The notes under the pieces were generated by a model, which saw only the letters and a program-made list of their open reading frames with translations, did not search any database and was not told where the DNA came from. A stretch of 64,000 nt of DNA from Pedobacter chitinilyticus. GTDB lineage: Bacteria; Bacteroidota; Bacteroidia; Sphingobacteriales; Sphingobacteriaceae. The DNA is taken from positions 1 through 64,000 of the forward strand of contig NZ_QMHN01000005.1 of assembly GCF_003313385.1 (NCBI RefSeq), in the 5' to 3' direction. Numbering within the stretch: position 1 is the first letter of the stretch; each line of letters starts with the position of its first letter. Shown piece by piece: positions 18,324-26,508 of this stretch. The position numbers were made by a program, and so were the translations under genes.

Positions 18324-19301
18324 ATGGCAAAAAAATCCGCTCAAGTTAAAATCTATCATGGTTATGGCCATACCCATAATTTGGTGGTTTATGGTCATGT
18401 TTTCAAGTTTAGAGCAAAGGCCGAACAAAAGTTTAGAAATGGCTTCTTTGTAAACTTAATGCATGTGTTTAAGCTTTTCGTTTTAAAACCTTATCCTTTT
18501 GCGACTGTAAAACTTAGCTTTAGAGGGCAACAGATTAGTGCTAAAACAGCCTACGACGGCTTCTTTAAAATAGAATGGGAGGCGAAGGACGAGGTAGAGG
18601 CAGGCTGGCACACGGTCGAAGTGGCGGCCTATGATGAAGGAGGAAATGAAATTGCTCACTCAAGCGGGTCAATTTATGTGCCTCATATCACACAATATGC
18701 TTTTATTTCGGATATTGACGACACGGTAATGGTCTCGCATTCCAAAACGATTGCCAAGCGGTTGAGAGAACTGCTGCTTAGAAATCCGCGAACTCGAAAA
18801 ACTTTTCAATCTACCAGATATCATTATGAACTATTGGCCGAGGCACACACCAAGGTAGAACAGCCTAATCCTTTTTTCTATGTATCTAGTAGTGAGTGGA
18901 ATTTATACGACTATTTGGTGGAGACTTTCCGCTTTAACGGTTTCCCCGAAGGAACTTTTCTTTTAAATCAGCTCAAGCGATGGAAGGATTTATTAAAAAC
19001 AGGCAAGACTGGGCATGAGGGAAAACTCTTTAGGATCATGCGGATCATTGATGCCTTTCCCAAGCAGAAGTTTATTTTTTTAGGTGATAACTCACAACAA
19101 GATCCAGAAATTTATGCTAAAATTGCCGAAAAATACGGCGAAAATATGGTTGCCGTTTATATTAGAAATGTGAGAAAATCTAAGCTATTCCAAACGCAAG
19201 AAATATTGAATAAATTAGAGGAAAATAATATAAAAACCTGTCTTTTTGAACATAGCGAAGAAGCCATTGTGCATTCTAAAAAAATAGGTTTGATTAACTA
19301 A
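18324..19301 (+). CDS. App1-type phosphatidate phosphatase domain protein (DUF2183)
   Basis: A protein of 325 residues. The N-terminal 130 residues are beta-rich (VVYGHVFKF through HSSGSIYVP). The HAD-type catalytic motif FISDIDDTVMVSH (DIDDT about 134-138) follows, then FYVSSSEWNLYDY and the C-terminal KFIFLGDNSQQDPEIY. These are the hallmarks of the yeast App1 Mg-dependent phosphatidate phosphatase catalytic domain. It is expected to dephosphorylate phosphatidate. No signal peptide is evident. It is divergent from the lipid kinase gene, which argues for a paired role in phosphatidate/diacylglycerol balance. Confidence 0.88.
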   Translation: MAKKSAQVKIYHGYGHTHNLVVYGHVFKFRAKAEQKFRNGFFVNLMHVFKLFVLKPYPFATVKLSFRGQQISAKTAYDGFFKIEWEAKDEVEAGWHTVEVAAYDEGGNEIAHSSGSIYVPHITQYAFISDIDDTVMVSHSKTIAKRLRELLLRNPRTRKTFQSTRYHYELLAEAHTKVEQPNPFFYVSSSEWNLYDYLVETFRFNGFPEGTFLLNQLKRWKDLLKTGKTGHEGKLFRIMRIIDAFPKQKFIFLGDNSQQDPEIYAKIAEKYGENMVAVYIRNVRKSKLFQTQEILNKLEENNIKTCLFEHSEEAIVHSKKIGLIN

Positions 19302-19312
19302 ATAAACGTATA

Positions 19313-19711
19313 ATGAAAAAATTAATGATGGCATTTTTTGTAGTTTTTACACTACAGGCATGTACAAAAGACCTCAGCTTGATCAAACAAGAAGATACCA
19401 AATGGGAGCTTGCAAAATGGCCAGGCAAAACGCTGCCAACTACTGCCAAAGCCACTTTAAATATTACTGGGGGAAATAAGATAGGTGGAAAGTCTTTCTG
19501 TAACACTTATGGCGGCAATGCCGTAATTAATGGTAATGCGATACAGTTCAGTAAAATATTTGGAACTCAAATGTATTGTGAGCCCGTAGGTGATGCTGAG
19601 AAAAAGTACTACGCTGATTTGGAAAAGGTTACGGCAGGAAAAGTTTCGGGAAGTAAATTATTCTTGTATCAAAATGAGACTTTGTTGCTTGTTTTTTCCA
19701 AGGTAGAATAG
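19313..19711 (+). CDS. META (HslJ-like) domain lipoprotein
   Basis: A protein of 132 residues with a lipoprotein signal (lipobox LQAC, Cys about 18). The META/DUF306 domain is clear: TKWELAKWPGK, then GGKSFCNTYGGNAVINGNAI and GTQMYCEPVGDAEKKYYADL, ending LYQNETLLLVFSK. Two cysteines (in SFCNTYGG and MYCEP) probably form the typical pair. META domains occur in HslJ, associated with heat and antibiotic resistance. It is 11 bases after the App1 gene and probably in its operon. Confidence 0.88.
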   Translation: MKKLMMAFFVVFTLQACTKDLSLIKQEDTKWELAKWPGKTLPTTAKATLNITGGNKIGGKSFCNTYGGNAVINGNAIQFSKIFGTQMYCEPVGDAEKKYYADLEKVTAGKVSGSKLFLYQNETLLLVFSKVE

Positions 19712-19742
19712 CCCTTTTGAGGCAAGTTGTGCAACTATTGTT

Positions 19743-19750
19743 TATTTTTG
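19743..19750 (+). promoter_or_regulatory. -7 promoter box of aat
   Basis: TATTTTTG matches TAnnTTTG and ends 3 bases before the chosen aat start. A TTG lies at 19717-19719, about 23 bases upstream. If used, the transcript would begin at or within the start codon. Confidence 0.4.
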
Positions 19751-19753
19751 AAT

Positions 19754-20389
19754 ATGGTTTTCAGCTTGCCTCCCGATGAAATTGTTTTTCCTAATCCTGA
19801 ATTGGCCGATGAGGATGGATTATTGGCAGTTGGAGGCGACTTAAGTCCTGAAAGGTTAATTTTAGCCTATCAAAACGGTATTTTTCCATGGTTTAGTGAA
19901 GGAGATCCGATTCTCTGGTATTCGCCGCATCAACGCTGTGTAATTTATCCCGAAAAGGCGAAAGTCAGTAAAAGTATGAGGCAACTCCTTAGGAGCAATT
20001 CTTTTGAAGTGACTGCCAATAAAGCTTTTGATTTGGTGATTGCCAATTGTGCTAAAACACCTCGTAAAGATCAGCCTGGTACGTGGATTACTAATGAAAT
20101 GCAGGAAGCCTACCTCAATTTACATCGGTTAGGTTGGGCACACAGTATCGAGGTTTGGCAAAATAATCAATTGGTTGGTGGTTTATATGGTGTTGGGATA
20201 GGGGAAGTATTTTGCGGCGAGAGCATGTTCAGTCTTGTAAGTAATGCCTCTAAAGTGGCGCTGATTTATCTGTGTCAACAATTTGAATTCAAGCTAATAG
20301 ATTGCCAGCTGCCTAATGATCATTTGTTAAGTATGGGTGCAGAAATGATGGATAGGGTTGATTATATGGAATTGCTGCAGAATAAATAA
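19754..20389 (+). CDS. aat: Leucyl/phenylalanyl-tRNA--protein transferase
   Basis: A protein of 211 residues, normal for Aat, which adds Leu or Phe to proteins with N-terminal Lys or Arg and so marks them for ClpS/ClpAP (N-degron pathway). Motifs: FPNPELADEDGLLAVGGDLS, ILAYQNGIFPWFSEGDPILW and WYSPHQRCVI at the N-terminus; GEVFCGESMFSLVSNASKVA in the middle. The ATG at 19754 is preferred over an in-frame TTG nine codons upstream that adds unrelated residues. It is convergent with the TlpA-like gene. Confidence 0.95.
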   Translation: MVFSLPPDEIVFPNPELADEDGLLAVGGDLSPERLILAYQNGIFPWFSEGDPILWYSPHQRCVIYPEKAKVSKSMRQLLRSNSFEVTANKAFDLVIANCAKTPRKDQPGTWITNEMQEAYLNLHRLGWAHSIEVWQNNQLVGGLYGVGIGEVFCGESMFSLVSNASKVALIYLCQQFEFKLIDCQLPNDHLLSMGAEMMDRVDYMELLQNK

Positions 20390-20415
20390 GGTATTTCCTT
20401 GAAAACTTAAGTAAA

Positions 20416-20997
20416 CTACTGATCGCTTTTTCGCAATTTCTCTATAAAATCTGTAAACTTCTGACTGTTATAATTGGCTGGGCCTATATGCTGAAAAGAT
20501 AATTGTCCCTGTTTATCAAAAACGACCGTAGTAGGTAGCGAGCCTGCAAATATTTGCTCTGGCACACTGCTAGCCATTTGGTAAACAGGCATCTGATAAC
20601 TCTTTCTTTTCATGTAGCCGTTTGCTTTTTCAAAATTGCTATCTGCATCAAGCATAATGAAAACCACATCCTCGTTCGCTTTATTTTGTTCGTAAAGTTT
20701 ATTAATGGATGGCATCTCTGCTAAGCAAGGGGGACACCAAGTTGCCCAAAAATTAAGGAATACCACTTTGCCTTTTAAATCATTCAAAGAGACGACCTTG
20801 CCATTTTGGTCTTTAAATTTTAAATCGAGTGTAAGTTGAGCCGTGTTTTTTGCTGAAGGTACATCAGGATTAAAGATTCCCACCTGCATTAAGCCTTGTA
20901 TTAAAAGCGCCTTGGCCGACGGGACAAAAAGCACCAAAGCTAAGATGGCAATGAAAATACCATTGGAAATATATTTTTTTAAACGCTTTTTGTCCAT
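20416..20997 (-). CDS. TlpA-family membrane-anchored thioredoxin
   Basis: A protein of 193 residues with a single N-terminal membrane anchor (about 12-30) and a periplasmic thioredoxin domain. The active site WATWCPPCLAEMPSI (CPPC) lies about residue 90, preceded by LKGKVVFLNF; the cis-Pro loop is SLPTTVVFDKQGQLSF. The role is thiol-disulfide reduction in the periplasm, as in cytochrome-c maturation or disulfide repair. It starts 2 bases after the stop of the M28 peptidase gene, so the two are co-transcribed. Confidence 0.9.
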   Translation of the reverse strand: MDKKRLKKYISNGIFIAILALVLFVPSAKALLIQGLMQVGIFNPDVPSAKNTAQLTLDLKFKDQNGKVVSLNDLKGKVVFLNFWATWCPPCLAEMPSINKLYEQNKANEDVVFIMLDADSNFEKANGYMKRKSYQMPVYQMASSVPEQIFAGSLPTTVVFDKQGQLSFQHIGPANYNSQKFTDFIEKLRKSDQ

Positions 20998-20999
20998 GA

Positions 21000-21917
21000 C
21001 TATTGATTTAATTTAAGCAAAGCTAAAAAAATACCATCGATTACTTTTGCCATCCTATGAATATCCAATGTTGCTATGGTGTCTGTTTTTTGATGGTAGT
21101 TCTTATTCCTATAAAACGAAGTGTCGGTAATCATCATTGCGCTGTAACCAAAATTCCAATAATTTAAATGGTCAGAAAAGTCTATGCCAGGCAAGGCTTT
21201 AGGAGCAGTAAATTTTTTAGTCTTTATAGTTTTACTCTGTTTAAATCGTTTGCTGAACTGTCGGGCAAACTTTCCTTTCCCAAACTTATTCACTAAGGTA
21301 ATGTAATCCCCTTTGTTGCCATAAAACCATGATAAAATACCCAAGGGATAATTTTGGCTTTTCTTTTCATCACTAAAAAAGCCGATCATTTCTATTGATA
21401 ACATTCCAAACACCTCAATTTTATGATCCGAAAGGTATTTAGCATGAATATAACTGCCCATGTATTCCGTTCTAAAATATGGAGGCTCTTCTAAAGTGTA
21501 GGCAACTAAATCAATTCGCTTGTTCAGTTTTTGCTTGGATAACTGTTGAGCCAATTCTAACAGCGCCACCACGCCACTCGCATTGTCGTCGGCGCCCTCT
21601 TGATCACCACAAACATCATAATGTGCCCCTACAATAATCCGAGATTTATTCTCTGCGCCAAACGAGCAGATCACGTTTTTATATATTTTCCCATCAACTT
21701 CATATTCCTGAAAAGAAACACTGTCGCTATATTTTAAGAAATTGCTTTTGATATAGTCGGCAATGATATTTAATTGCACTATATTTTGATGATTGCGGTA
21801 AGCTGGTGTTTTAGTAATGTTTTTTAAATGACTATTGATGCTTACGGTATCCGTTTGCGCCAAGCAATTAAAGAAGTAGAGTGTCGAGAATAAACTAAGG
21901 AATGTTTTGGCGATCAT
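21000..21917 (-). CDS. M28-family zinc aminopeptidase, secreted
   Basis: A protein of 305 residues with a signal peptide (about 1-20). The M28 dizinc site is visible: VGAHYDVCGDQEGADDNASG (His and bridging Asp), AYTLEEPPYF (Glu-Glu) and a final LPGIDFSDHLNYW (His). It should cleave N-terminal residues from peptides or a related substrate. It is the first gene of a two-gene operon with the TlpA-like thioredoxin. Confidence 0.88.
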   Translation of the reverse strand: MIAKTFLSLFSTLYFFNCLAQTDTVSINSHLKNITKTPAYRNHQNIVQLNIIADYIKSNFLKYSDSVSFQEYEVDGKIYKNVICSFGAENKSRIIVGAHYDVCGDQEGADDNASGVVALLELAQQLSKQKLNKRIDLVAYTLEEPPYFRTEYMGSYIHAKYLSDHKIEVFGMLSIEMIGFFSDEKKSQNYPLGILSWFYGNKGDYITLVNKFGKGKFARQFSKRFKQSKTIKTKKFTAPKALPGIDFSDHLNYWNFGYSAMMITDTSFYRNKNYHQKTDTIATLDIHRMAKVIDGIFLALLKLNQ

Positions 21918-22020
21918 TAGCGATACGGATGAAGGCTAAAGATAAGGTCTTTTGAGCTAAACAGATAGCCGTCGCTCATCAAAAAGTATAAAAGATAGTA
22001 GATTTCAATAGAATACAAAA

Positions 22021-22092
22021 TCGCCATTGCGATTAGAAGAAACTTATTGCTTAGACAATTGCTTTGGGTTTCTCCAAAAATCGCAATGGCGA
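22021..22092. repeat. Palindromic intergenic repeat (CATTGCGA family), copy 1
   Basis: TCGCCATTGCGATT (22021-22034) is exactly complementary to AATCGCAATGGCGA (22079-22092), with 44 bases between. The core CATTGCGA recurs in the larger element at 39807-39892. It lies in the spacer between the DUF4397 gene and the M28 gene. Confidence 0.65.
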
Positions 22093-22122
22093 CGGAGTAT
22101 CTTAAAAAAGGGCGGAAGATGC

Positions 22123-22824
22123 TTAATTACTGCTATGCAAAAACATTTTTGCTGAGAAACCTAGGTCTCCAGTACCAGATTTAAGTCCTTTAGCATATAC
22201 GGTATAAATTTTACCTTCTTCAAGTTTAACACCCGGAATAGTGGCTTCAATGGTACTAGTAGTAGCATTCTTAATGTTTAATGTTACGCTTGCCGATGCA
22301 TCCACAGTTTCGAAAGCACTAAACTCTTTAAAAGCTTTATTGGTTGACAAGTCTGTTGCGGCTCCGCCTACATTTAGGCTTAGGTTGCCACCATCAGGGC
22401 TTAAATTCACAAAACGAATTCTAGCTTTTCCTGCCGCTGGTTTAGTTAAATCATCGTCTAACATCAATAACTCAATATTAGCAAGGGTATTAACTACAAA
22501 AAGTGAATAACCAAGTTGAGGTTTTAAAGTATAGGTTAAACTTTTTAATGAAGTCGCATTTCCTTTTTTAGTAACGTTAAAAGCTCTATTTCCAGAATAC
22601 GCACTTAAATAGCCAATCTTATTGCCAAACTCAAAATCAGAAGCTGTTGCTCTAGTATTGTCAACATAGACATCTAACAAATCAAGTGTTGGAGAGGCTT
22701 GTATGATGTTCAGCCCAGATGTTTGGATTGGTTCATAATTTCCGTCTAATTTAGAACAAGATAAAAAACCTAGGGAAAGCACTAACGCAGCAGCGATGGC
22801 TTTATACGTAAAAGAAAGTTTCAT
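22123..22824 (-). CDS. DUF4397-domain lipoprotein
   Basis: A protein of 233 residues with a lipoprotein signal (MKLSFTYKAIAAALVLSLGF, lipobox LSC). The body has the DUF4397 pattern: a repeated strand-turn unit with LDVYVDNTRATASDFEFG, LKPQLGYSLFVVNTLANIEL and KARIRFVNLSPDGGNLSL. These are beta-sandwich envelope proteins of unknown function. I used the Met at 22824 since the in-frame Met eight codons upstream spoils the lipoprotein signal. Codon use is ordinary. Confidence 0.8.
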   Translation of the reverse strand: MKLSFTYKAIAAALVLSLGFLSCSKLDGNYEPIQTSGLNIIQASPTLDLLDVYVDNTRATASDFEFGNKIGYLSAYSGNRAFNVTKKGNATSLKSLTYTLKPQLGYSLFVVNTLANIELLMLDDDLTKPAAGKARIRFVNLSPDGGNLSLNVGGAATDLSTNKAFKEFSAFETVDASASVTLNIKNATTSTIEATIPGVKLEEGKIYTVYAKGLKSGTGDLGFSAKMFLHSSN

Positions 22825-22941
22825 GATACAATAAAAAATATTAAACAAATTGGCACATTGCCATTAACTCACAACTCCCATACGCAGCGTTTCATCAAAA
22901 CGCTACAACATGATAAAAGTTTTTTATTTAACAGCTCAAAT

Positions 22942-24156
22942 TTATCTTTTCTTGAGTTCAATGAGGGTGATTTCTGGCCATATGCCCACCCGTCCAGAGA
23001 AACCTATAAAACCGAAACCCCTGTTTACATTTAAAATTCGACGATTTTCTTGTTTGATTCCCGCCCAATGCTTGTAACGGAATTGAACAGGGCTCCATTT
23101 TAGGCCAAAAGCCTCAAAACCAAATTGCATACCGTGGGTGTGGCCTGCTAAAGTAAGTTGTATTTTAGAAGAATGGTTTTTTACCTGAGCTTCCCAATGA
23201 CTAGGGTCGTGAGACAGTAAAATTTTGAACTCTTTGGGCGTGGTTCCTTGTAGTGCTTTATTTAAGTCGCCCCTTTCTCCGAAGCCTAAGCCCCAGTTTT
23301 CAATGCCAACCAATGCCAATTTTTGCCCATCTTTTTCAAGGGTCACATGTTCATCTAGCAATAGCCTAAAACCAATTTCAGCATGGTAGTTTTTGAGTTG
23401 TTGCAGATTTTGCTGCTTAATGAAATCGCTTTCCCATTTAATGTAATCTCCATAATCATGATTACCTAATACCGAAAACTGCCCGAAAGGTGCTTTAATC
23501 TTTGAAAAATGTTGAATGTAAGGTTTAATCTCCTCTGCTTTGTTGTTGACCAAATCACCCGTAAATACAAATAGATCTGCATGCTGTTTATTGATTAGAT
23601 CGATCCCTTTTTGCACAGCCTTTGGGTTTTTTAAACTGCCTGCATGAACATCAGAAATTTGCACCAACTTAAAACCATCAAATGCGGCGGGCAAATCTTC
23701 AAAATAAAGGGTGTGCTTAATCACACGGTAAGCATATTTACCTTTAAGGATACCATAGATAAAAGCAATGATAATAAAGATGCTTAATAGTACTCCTAAG
23801 TAAATGCCTGTTAACGGTCTTTCAGGATAGCTGAAATTTCCCTCGGCAAAATATTTGACTATGGCAACAATTAGCCTGTAGATATCGGTCAAAACGGTAG
23901 CGAGCACAAATACCAACGTAGAAACAAAGTAGATGAGCAGGGCATGGGCACTTATCTTAAAAAGATTGGTAGGTCCATTTACGCTGAGCCTGATCATGCT
24001 ATAGCCAAACGCCAGAAAAAGGGCAACGGGCAGCGTCCACAACCACGATAAAACCATAGTAGGTAGCACTAAACTCAATGCGCTAAAAGCATATCCATTG
24101 AGAAGGAAAAAGAGTAGTGCAAAAATCAATAACGGGATATAGGGACTTCTTCTCAT
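22942..24156 (-). CDS. Membrane-anchored metallophosphoesterase (YaeI-like)
   Basis: A protein of 404 residues. The N-terminal 145 residues carry about four transmembrane helices. The calcineurin-like domain follows with all metal motifs: QISDVHAGS, FTGDLVNNKAEE, SVLGNHDYGDY, LSHDPSHW and LAGHTHGMQFG. The family includes phosphodiesterases acting on lipids such as UDP-diacylglucosamine. It lies downstream of htpG with the htpG terminator between them, so it likely has its own promoter. Confidence 0.9.
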   Translation of the reverse strand: MRRSPYIPLLIFALLFFLLNGYAFSALSLVLPTMVLSWLWTLPVALFLAFGYSMIRLSVNGPTNLFKISAHALLIYFVSTLVFVLATVLTDIYRLIVAIVKYFAEGNFSYPERPLTGIYLGVLLSIFIIIAFIYGILKGKYAYRVIKHTLYFEDLPAAFDGFKLVQISDVHAGSLKNPKAVQKGIDLINKQHADLFVFTGDLVNNKAEEIKPYIQHFSKIKAPFGQFSVLGNHDYGDYIKWESDFIKQQNLQQLKNYHAEIGFRLLLDEHVTLEKDGQKLALVGIENWGLGFGERGDLNKALQGTTPKEFKILLSHDPSHWEAQVKNHSSKIQLTLAGHTHGMQFGFEAFGLKWSPVQFRYKHWAGIKQENRRILNVNRGFGFIGFSGRVGIWPEITLIELKKR

Positions 24157-24170
24157 ATCATTAAACTAAA

Positions 24171-24206
24171 AACCGCCATTACGTGATTAAGTTTGTAATG
24201 GCGGTT
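24171..24206 (-). terminator. Terminator of htpG
   Basis: AACCGCCATTAC (24171-24182) pairs perfectly with GTAATGGCGGTT (24195-24206). Read on the minus strand the stem is followed by TTTAGTTTAA. It lies 29 bases past the htpG stop. Confidence 0.75.
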
Positions 24207-24234
24207 CATTTATTTTCTCCTTTTTAAGGATGTT

Positions 24235-26118
24235 TTAGATCAGCTCTACACTACGGCTTACAAAAGCAGTTAATTCTGCACCAGTAAGCATGCCTTGTGA
24301 TAAAAGTGCCAGGTCAACGGCTTGCTTTGCAAATTTTCCTTGCTCCTCTTCGCCAGCATTTAAAATTTTGCTCACCAATTTATGGTTGCCGTTAATGGCT
24401 ACTTTGTAGCTGTCTGGCATATTGCCATAAAAGCTCATGCCACCTCCCATTTTAGCCATATCTTTCATTCTACGCATAAATTCATCCATCGTAATCGTAA
24501 CAGGTGCATCATCAGGATTAAGTCCAACTACCTCAACAGTGTAACCAGGTTTGTTAATAGCATTTTCGAAAATTCCTTTTACCGTATTCGATTGCTCTTC
24601 ACTTAAAACAGACTCAAGCTTTTCATCTTTTTCAATTAATTGGTTTGCAACCGATGCATCTACACGCTTCATCAAGGTTTTTTCCAGTTTATGCTCTAAA
24701 CTGCTCACAAAATGGCTATCTATTGGCGAGTTCATGACCAAAACATCATACTCTTTTTTATTAGCAGCTTGTATAAATCCGTCTTGCTTATCTGGATCGG
24801 TAGTATATAAATAAACTACATTCCCATTCTTATCTGTTTGTAAAGCGCTTACTTTTTCTTTGTATTCCTCAAAAGTAAAGTGCTCTTTTTTAGTATTGGT
24901 TAGCAATGCGAAATCTTTCGCTTTGTCGTAAAACTTCTCTTCGCTAATCATACCATATTTTACAAAAAGGCCAATGTCACTCCATTTTTCTTCGTACGCT
25001 TTACGGTCCGCTTTAAATAGTTCGCTTAATTTATCAGCTACTTTTTTAGTGATATAGTTATTGATTTTCTTTACGTTGCTATCCGCTTGTAAAAAGCTTC
25101 TCGAAACGTTCAAAGGAATATCAGGACTATCAATTACCCCGTGCAACAGCATTAAAAACTCAGGTACAATATCTTTTACTTCATCGGTAATAAAAACTTG
25201 GCGACTGAAAAGTTTGATCTTGTTGCGTTGCATATCAAAATCCTCTTTCACCTTAGGGAAATAAAGAACGCCAGTAAGATTAAATGGATAATCTACATTA
25301 AGGTGGATCCAAAACAAAGGCTCCTCCGAAAAAGGATATAATTGCTTGTAAAAATCCAAGTAGTCTGCATCTGACAAATCTGCAGGTGCTTTAGTCCAAA
25401 TCGGGTTGGTTGTATTTACAATATTGTCAACCTCAACCGAAGTGTATTTTGGTTTGCCTTCCTCATCAACACCATCTTCTACGCTATCTGTTTTAGTTCC
25501 AAACTTAATTGGTACAGGTAAAAACTTAGCATACTTATCTAAAATTTCCTGTAGCTTATGTTCATTTAAAAACTCTTCGCTTTCAGCATTAATATGCAAA
25601 ATAATATCGGTTCCACGAGTAGTTCTTGTACCTTCCGAAATTTCAAATTCAGTGCTGCCATCACAAGTCCATTTTGCGGGTTCTGCACCTTCTTGATAAG
25701 ATAAAGTGTTGATTTCAACCAAATCGGCCACCATGAAAGCCGAATAAAAACCTAAGCCAAACTTACCGATGATTTCATTGGCATCTTTAGCATCCTTAAA
25801 CTTCTCTACAAATTCACTAGCACCTGAAAAAGCGACTTGGTTGATGTATTTTTTGATTTCATCGGCAGTCATCCCCAAGCCGTTGTCGCTAATGGTGATG
25901 GTTTTTGCTTTTTCATCTAATTTAACTTCCACTAAAGGTTCGCCAACTTCGCCAGTGAATTGACCAAGAGCGCCTAAGCGTTTAATTTTTTGCACCGCAT
26001 CAACCGCATTAGAAACTAATTCCCTTAAAAAGATCTCATTGTCCGAATACAGGAATTTCTTGATGATTGGGAAAATGTTTTCTGTGTGTATGGAAATACT
26101 TCCTTTTTCTGTTGTCAT
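24235..26118 (-). CDS. htpG: Molecular chaperone HtpG (Hsp90)
   Basis: A protein of 627 residues, full length for bacterial Hsp90. The N-terminal ATP-binding domain has FLRELVSNAVDAVQKIK, ITISDNGLGMTADEI, GKFGLGFYSAFMVAD and GTRTTRGTDIILH. The middle domain has GVIDSPDIPLNVSRSFLQ with the catalytic Arg. The C-terminal dimerisation domain ends LTAFVSRSVELI. It helps fold and remodel client proteins in the cytosol. It stands as a single transcription unit with its own terminator. Confidence 0.97.
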   Translation of the reverse strand: MTTEKGSISIHTENIFPIIKKFLYSDNEIFLRELVSNAVDAVQKIKRLGALGQFTGEVGEPLVEVKLDEKAKTITISDNGLGMTADEIKKYINQVAFSGASEFVEKFKDAKDANEIIGKFGLGFYSAFMVADLVEINTLSYQEGAEPAKWTCDGSTEFEISEGTRTTRGTDIILHINAESEEFLNEHKLQEILDKYAKFLPVPIKFGTKTDSVEDGVDEEGKPKYTSVEVDNIVNTTNPIWTKAPADLSDADYLDFYKQLYPFSEEPLFWIHLNVDYPFNLTGVLYFPKVKEDFDMQRNKIKLFSRQVFITDEVKDIVPEFLMLLHGVIDSPDIPLNVSRSFLQADSNVKKINNYITKKVADKLSELFKADRKAYEEKWSDIGLFVKYGMISEEKFYDKAKDFALLTNTKKEHFTFEEYKEKVSALQTDKNGNVVYLYTTDPDKQDGFIQAANKKEYDVLVMNSPIDSHFVSSLEHKLEKTLMKRVDASVANQLIEKDEKLESVLSEEQSNTVKGIFENAINKPGYTVEVVGLNPDDAPVTITMDEFMRRMKDMAKMGGGMSFYGNMPDSYKVAINGNHKLVSKILNAGEEEQGKFAKQAVDLALLSQGMLTGAELTAFVSRSVELI

Positions 26119-26303
26119 ATCTTAAAACTAATTTTTTGCTTATATCCTTGTTTATCAAGCCTTGTTCCAAAATAAAATTTAGGTCAAAATGACAGATTGT
26201 TTGTTCGGTTATTACTGATAAAATATTGAAAAGTAATTGCAGCAATTCTTTGGCTACGATAGTCCCGCTTTCTGTTGCAATCTTTTTGTCATTGCCAATG
26301 CTC

Positions 26304-26414
26304 AACCTCGTAGGTTTTTAAAACCTACGAGGTTTCTGGGACCATGCCACAAAAAGTATTTCCACTTCAATCGGGTTTAATTTGCAAATCCAGTGCTGCA
26401 ACTTTGTACGTTTT
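26304..26414. repeat. Dispersed palindromic element, copy A
   Basis: AACCTCGTAGGTTTT (26304-26318) and AAAACCTACGAGGTT (26320-26334) form a perfect 31-base palindrome. It is followed by ACAAAAAGTATTTC, CTTCAAT and GCAAA.CC words in an order shared with copy B (38852-38967). The tail TTGTACGTTTTAT (26404-26416) is present in copy B in inverted orientation. Confidence 0.7.
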
Positions 26415-26491
26415 ATGGTAAAGCTTCTACAATATGATGAACGAGCCTGCAACCTTACAATATTTCAACCTTTTAACAACAAAACAATACG

Positions 26492-26499
26492 TATCTTTG
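26492..26499 (+). promoter_or_regulatory. -7 promoter box of the M16 peptidase gene
   Basis: TATCTTTG matches TAnnTTTG and ends 9 bases before the ATG at 26509. This supports 26509 rather than the upstream in-frame ATG at 26434 as the true start and predicts a very short leader. Confidence 0.65.
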
Positions 26500-26508
26500 C
26501 CACTTCAA

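Larger units (their letters stand above)
26119..26508. other. Long spacer between htpG and the M16 gene, rich in repeats
   Basis: 390 bases between divergent genes. No convincing gene. It holds a segment with GTCCCGCTTTC (26262-26272, the inverse of a word at 8962-8972), the 31-base palindrome element at 26304-26414 and the M16 promoter box at 26492-26499. Confidence 0.6.

Noticed and set aside
26036..26305. Leftward 89-codon frame overlapping the htpG start
   Set aside because: It shares its 3' part with the htpG N-terminus in another frame and runs through repeat-like spacer DNA; no family similarity.
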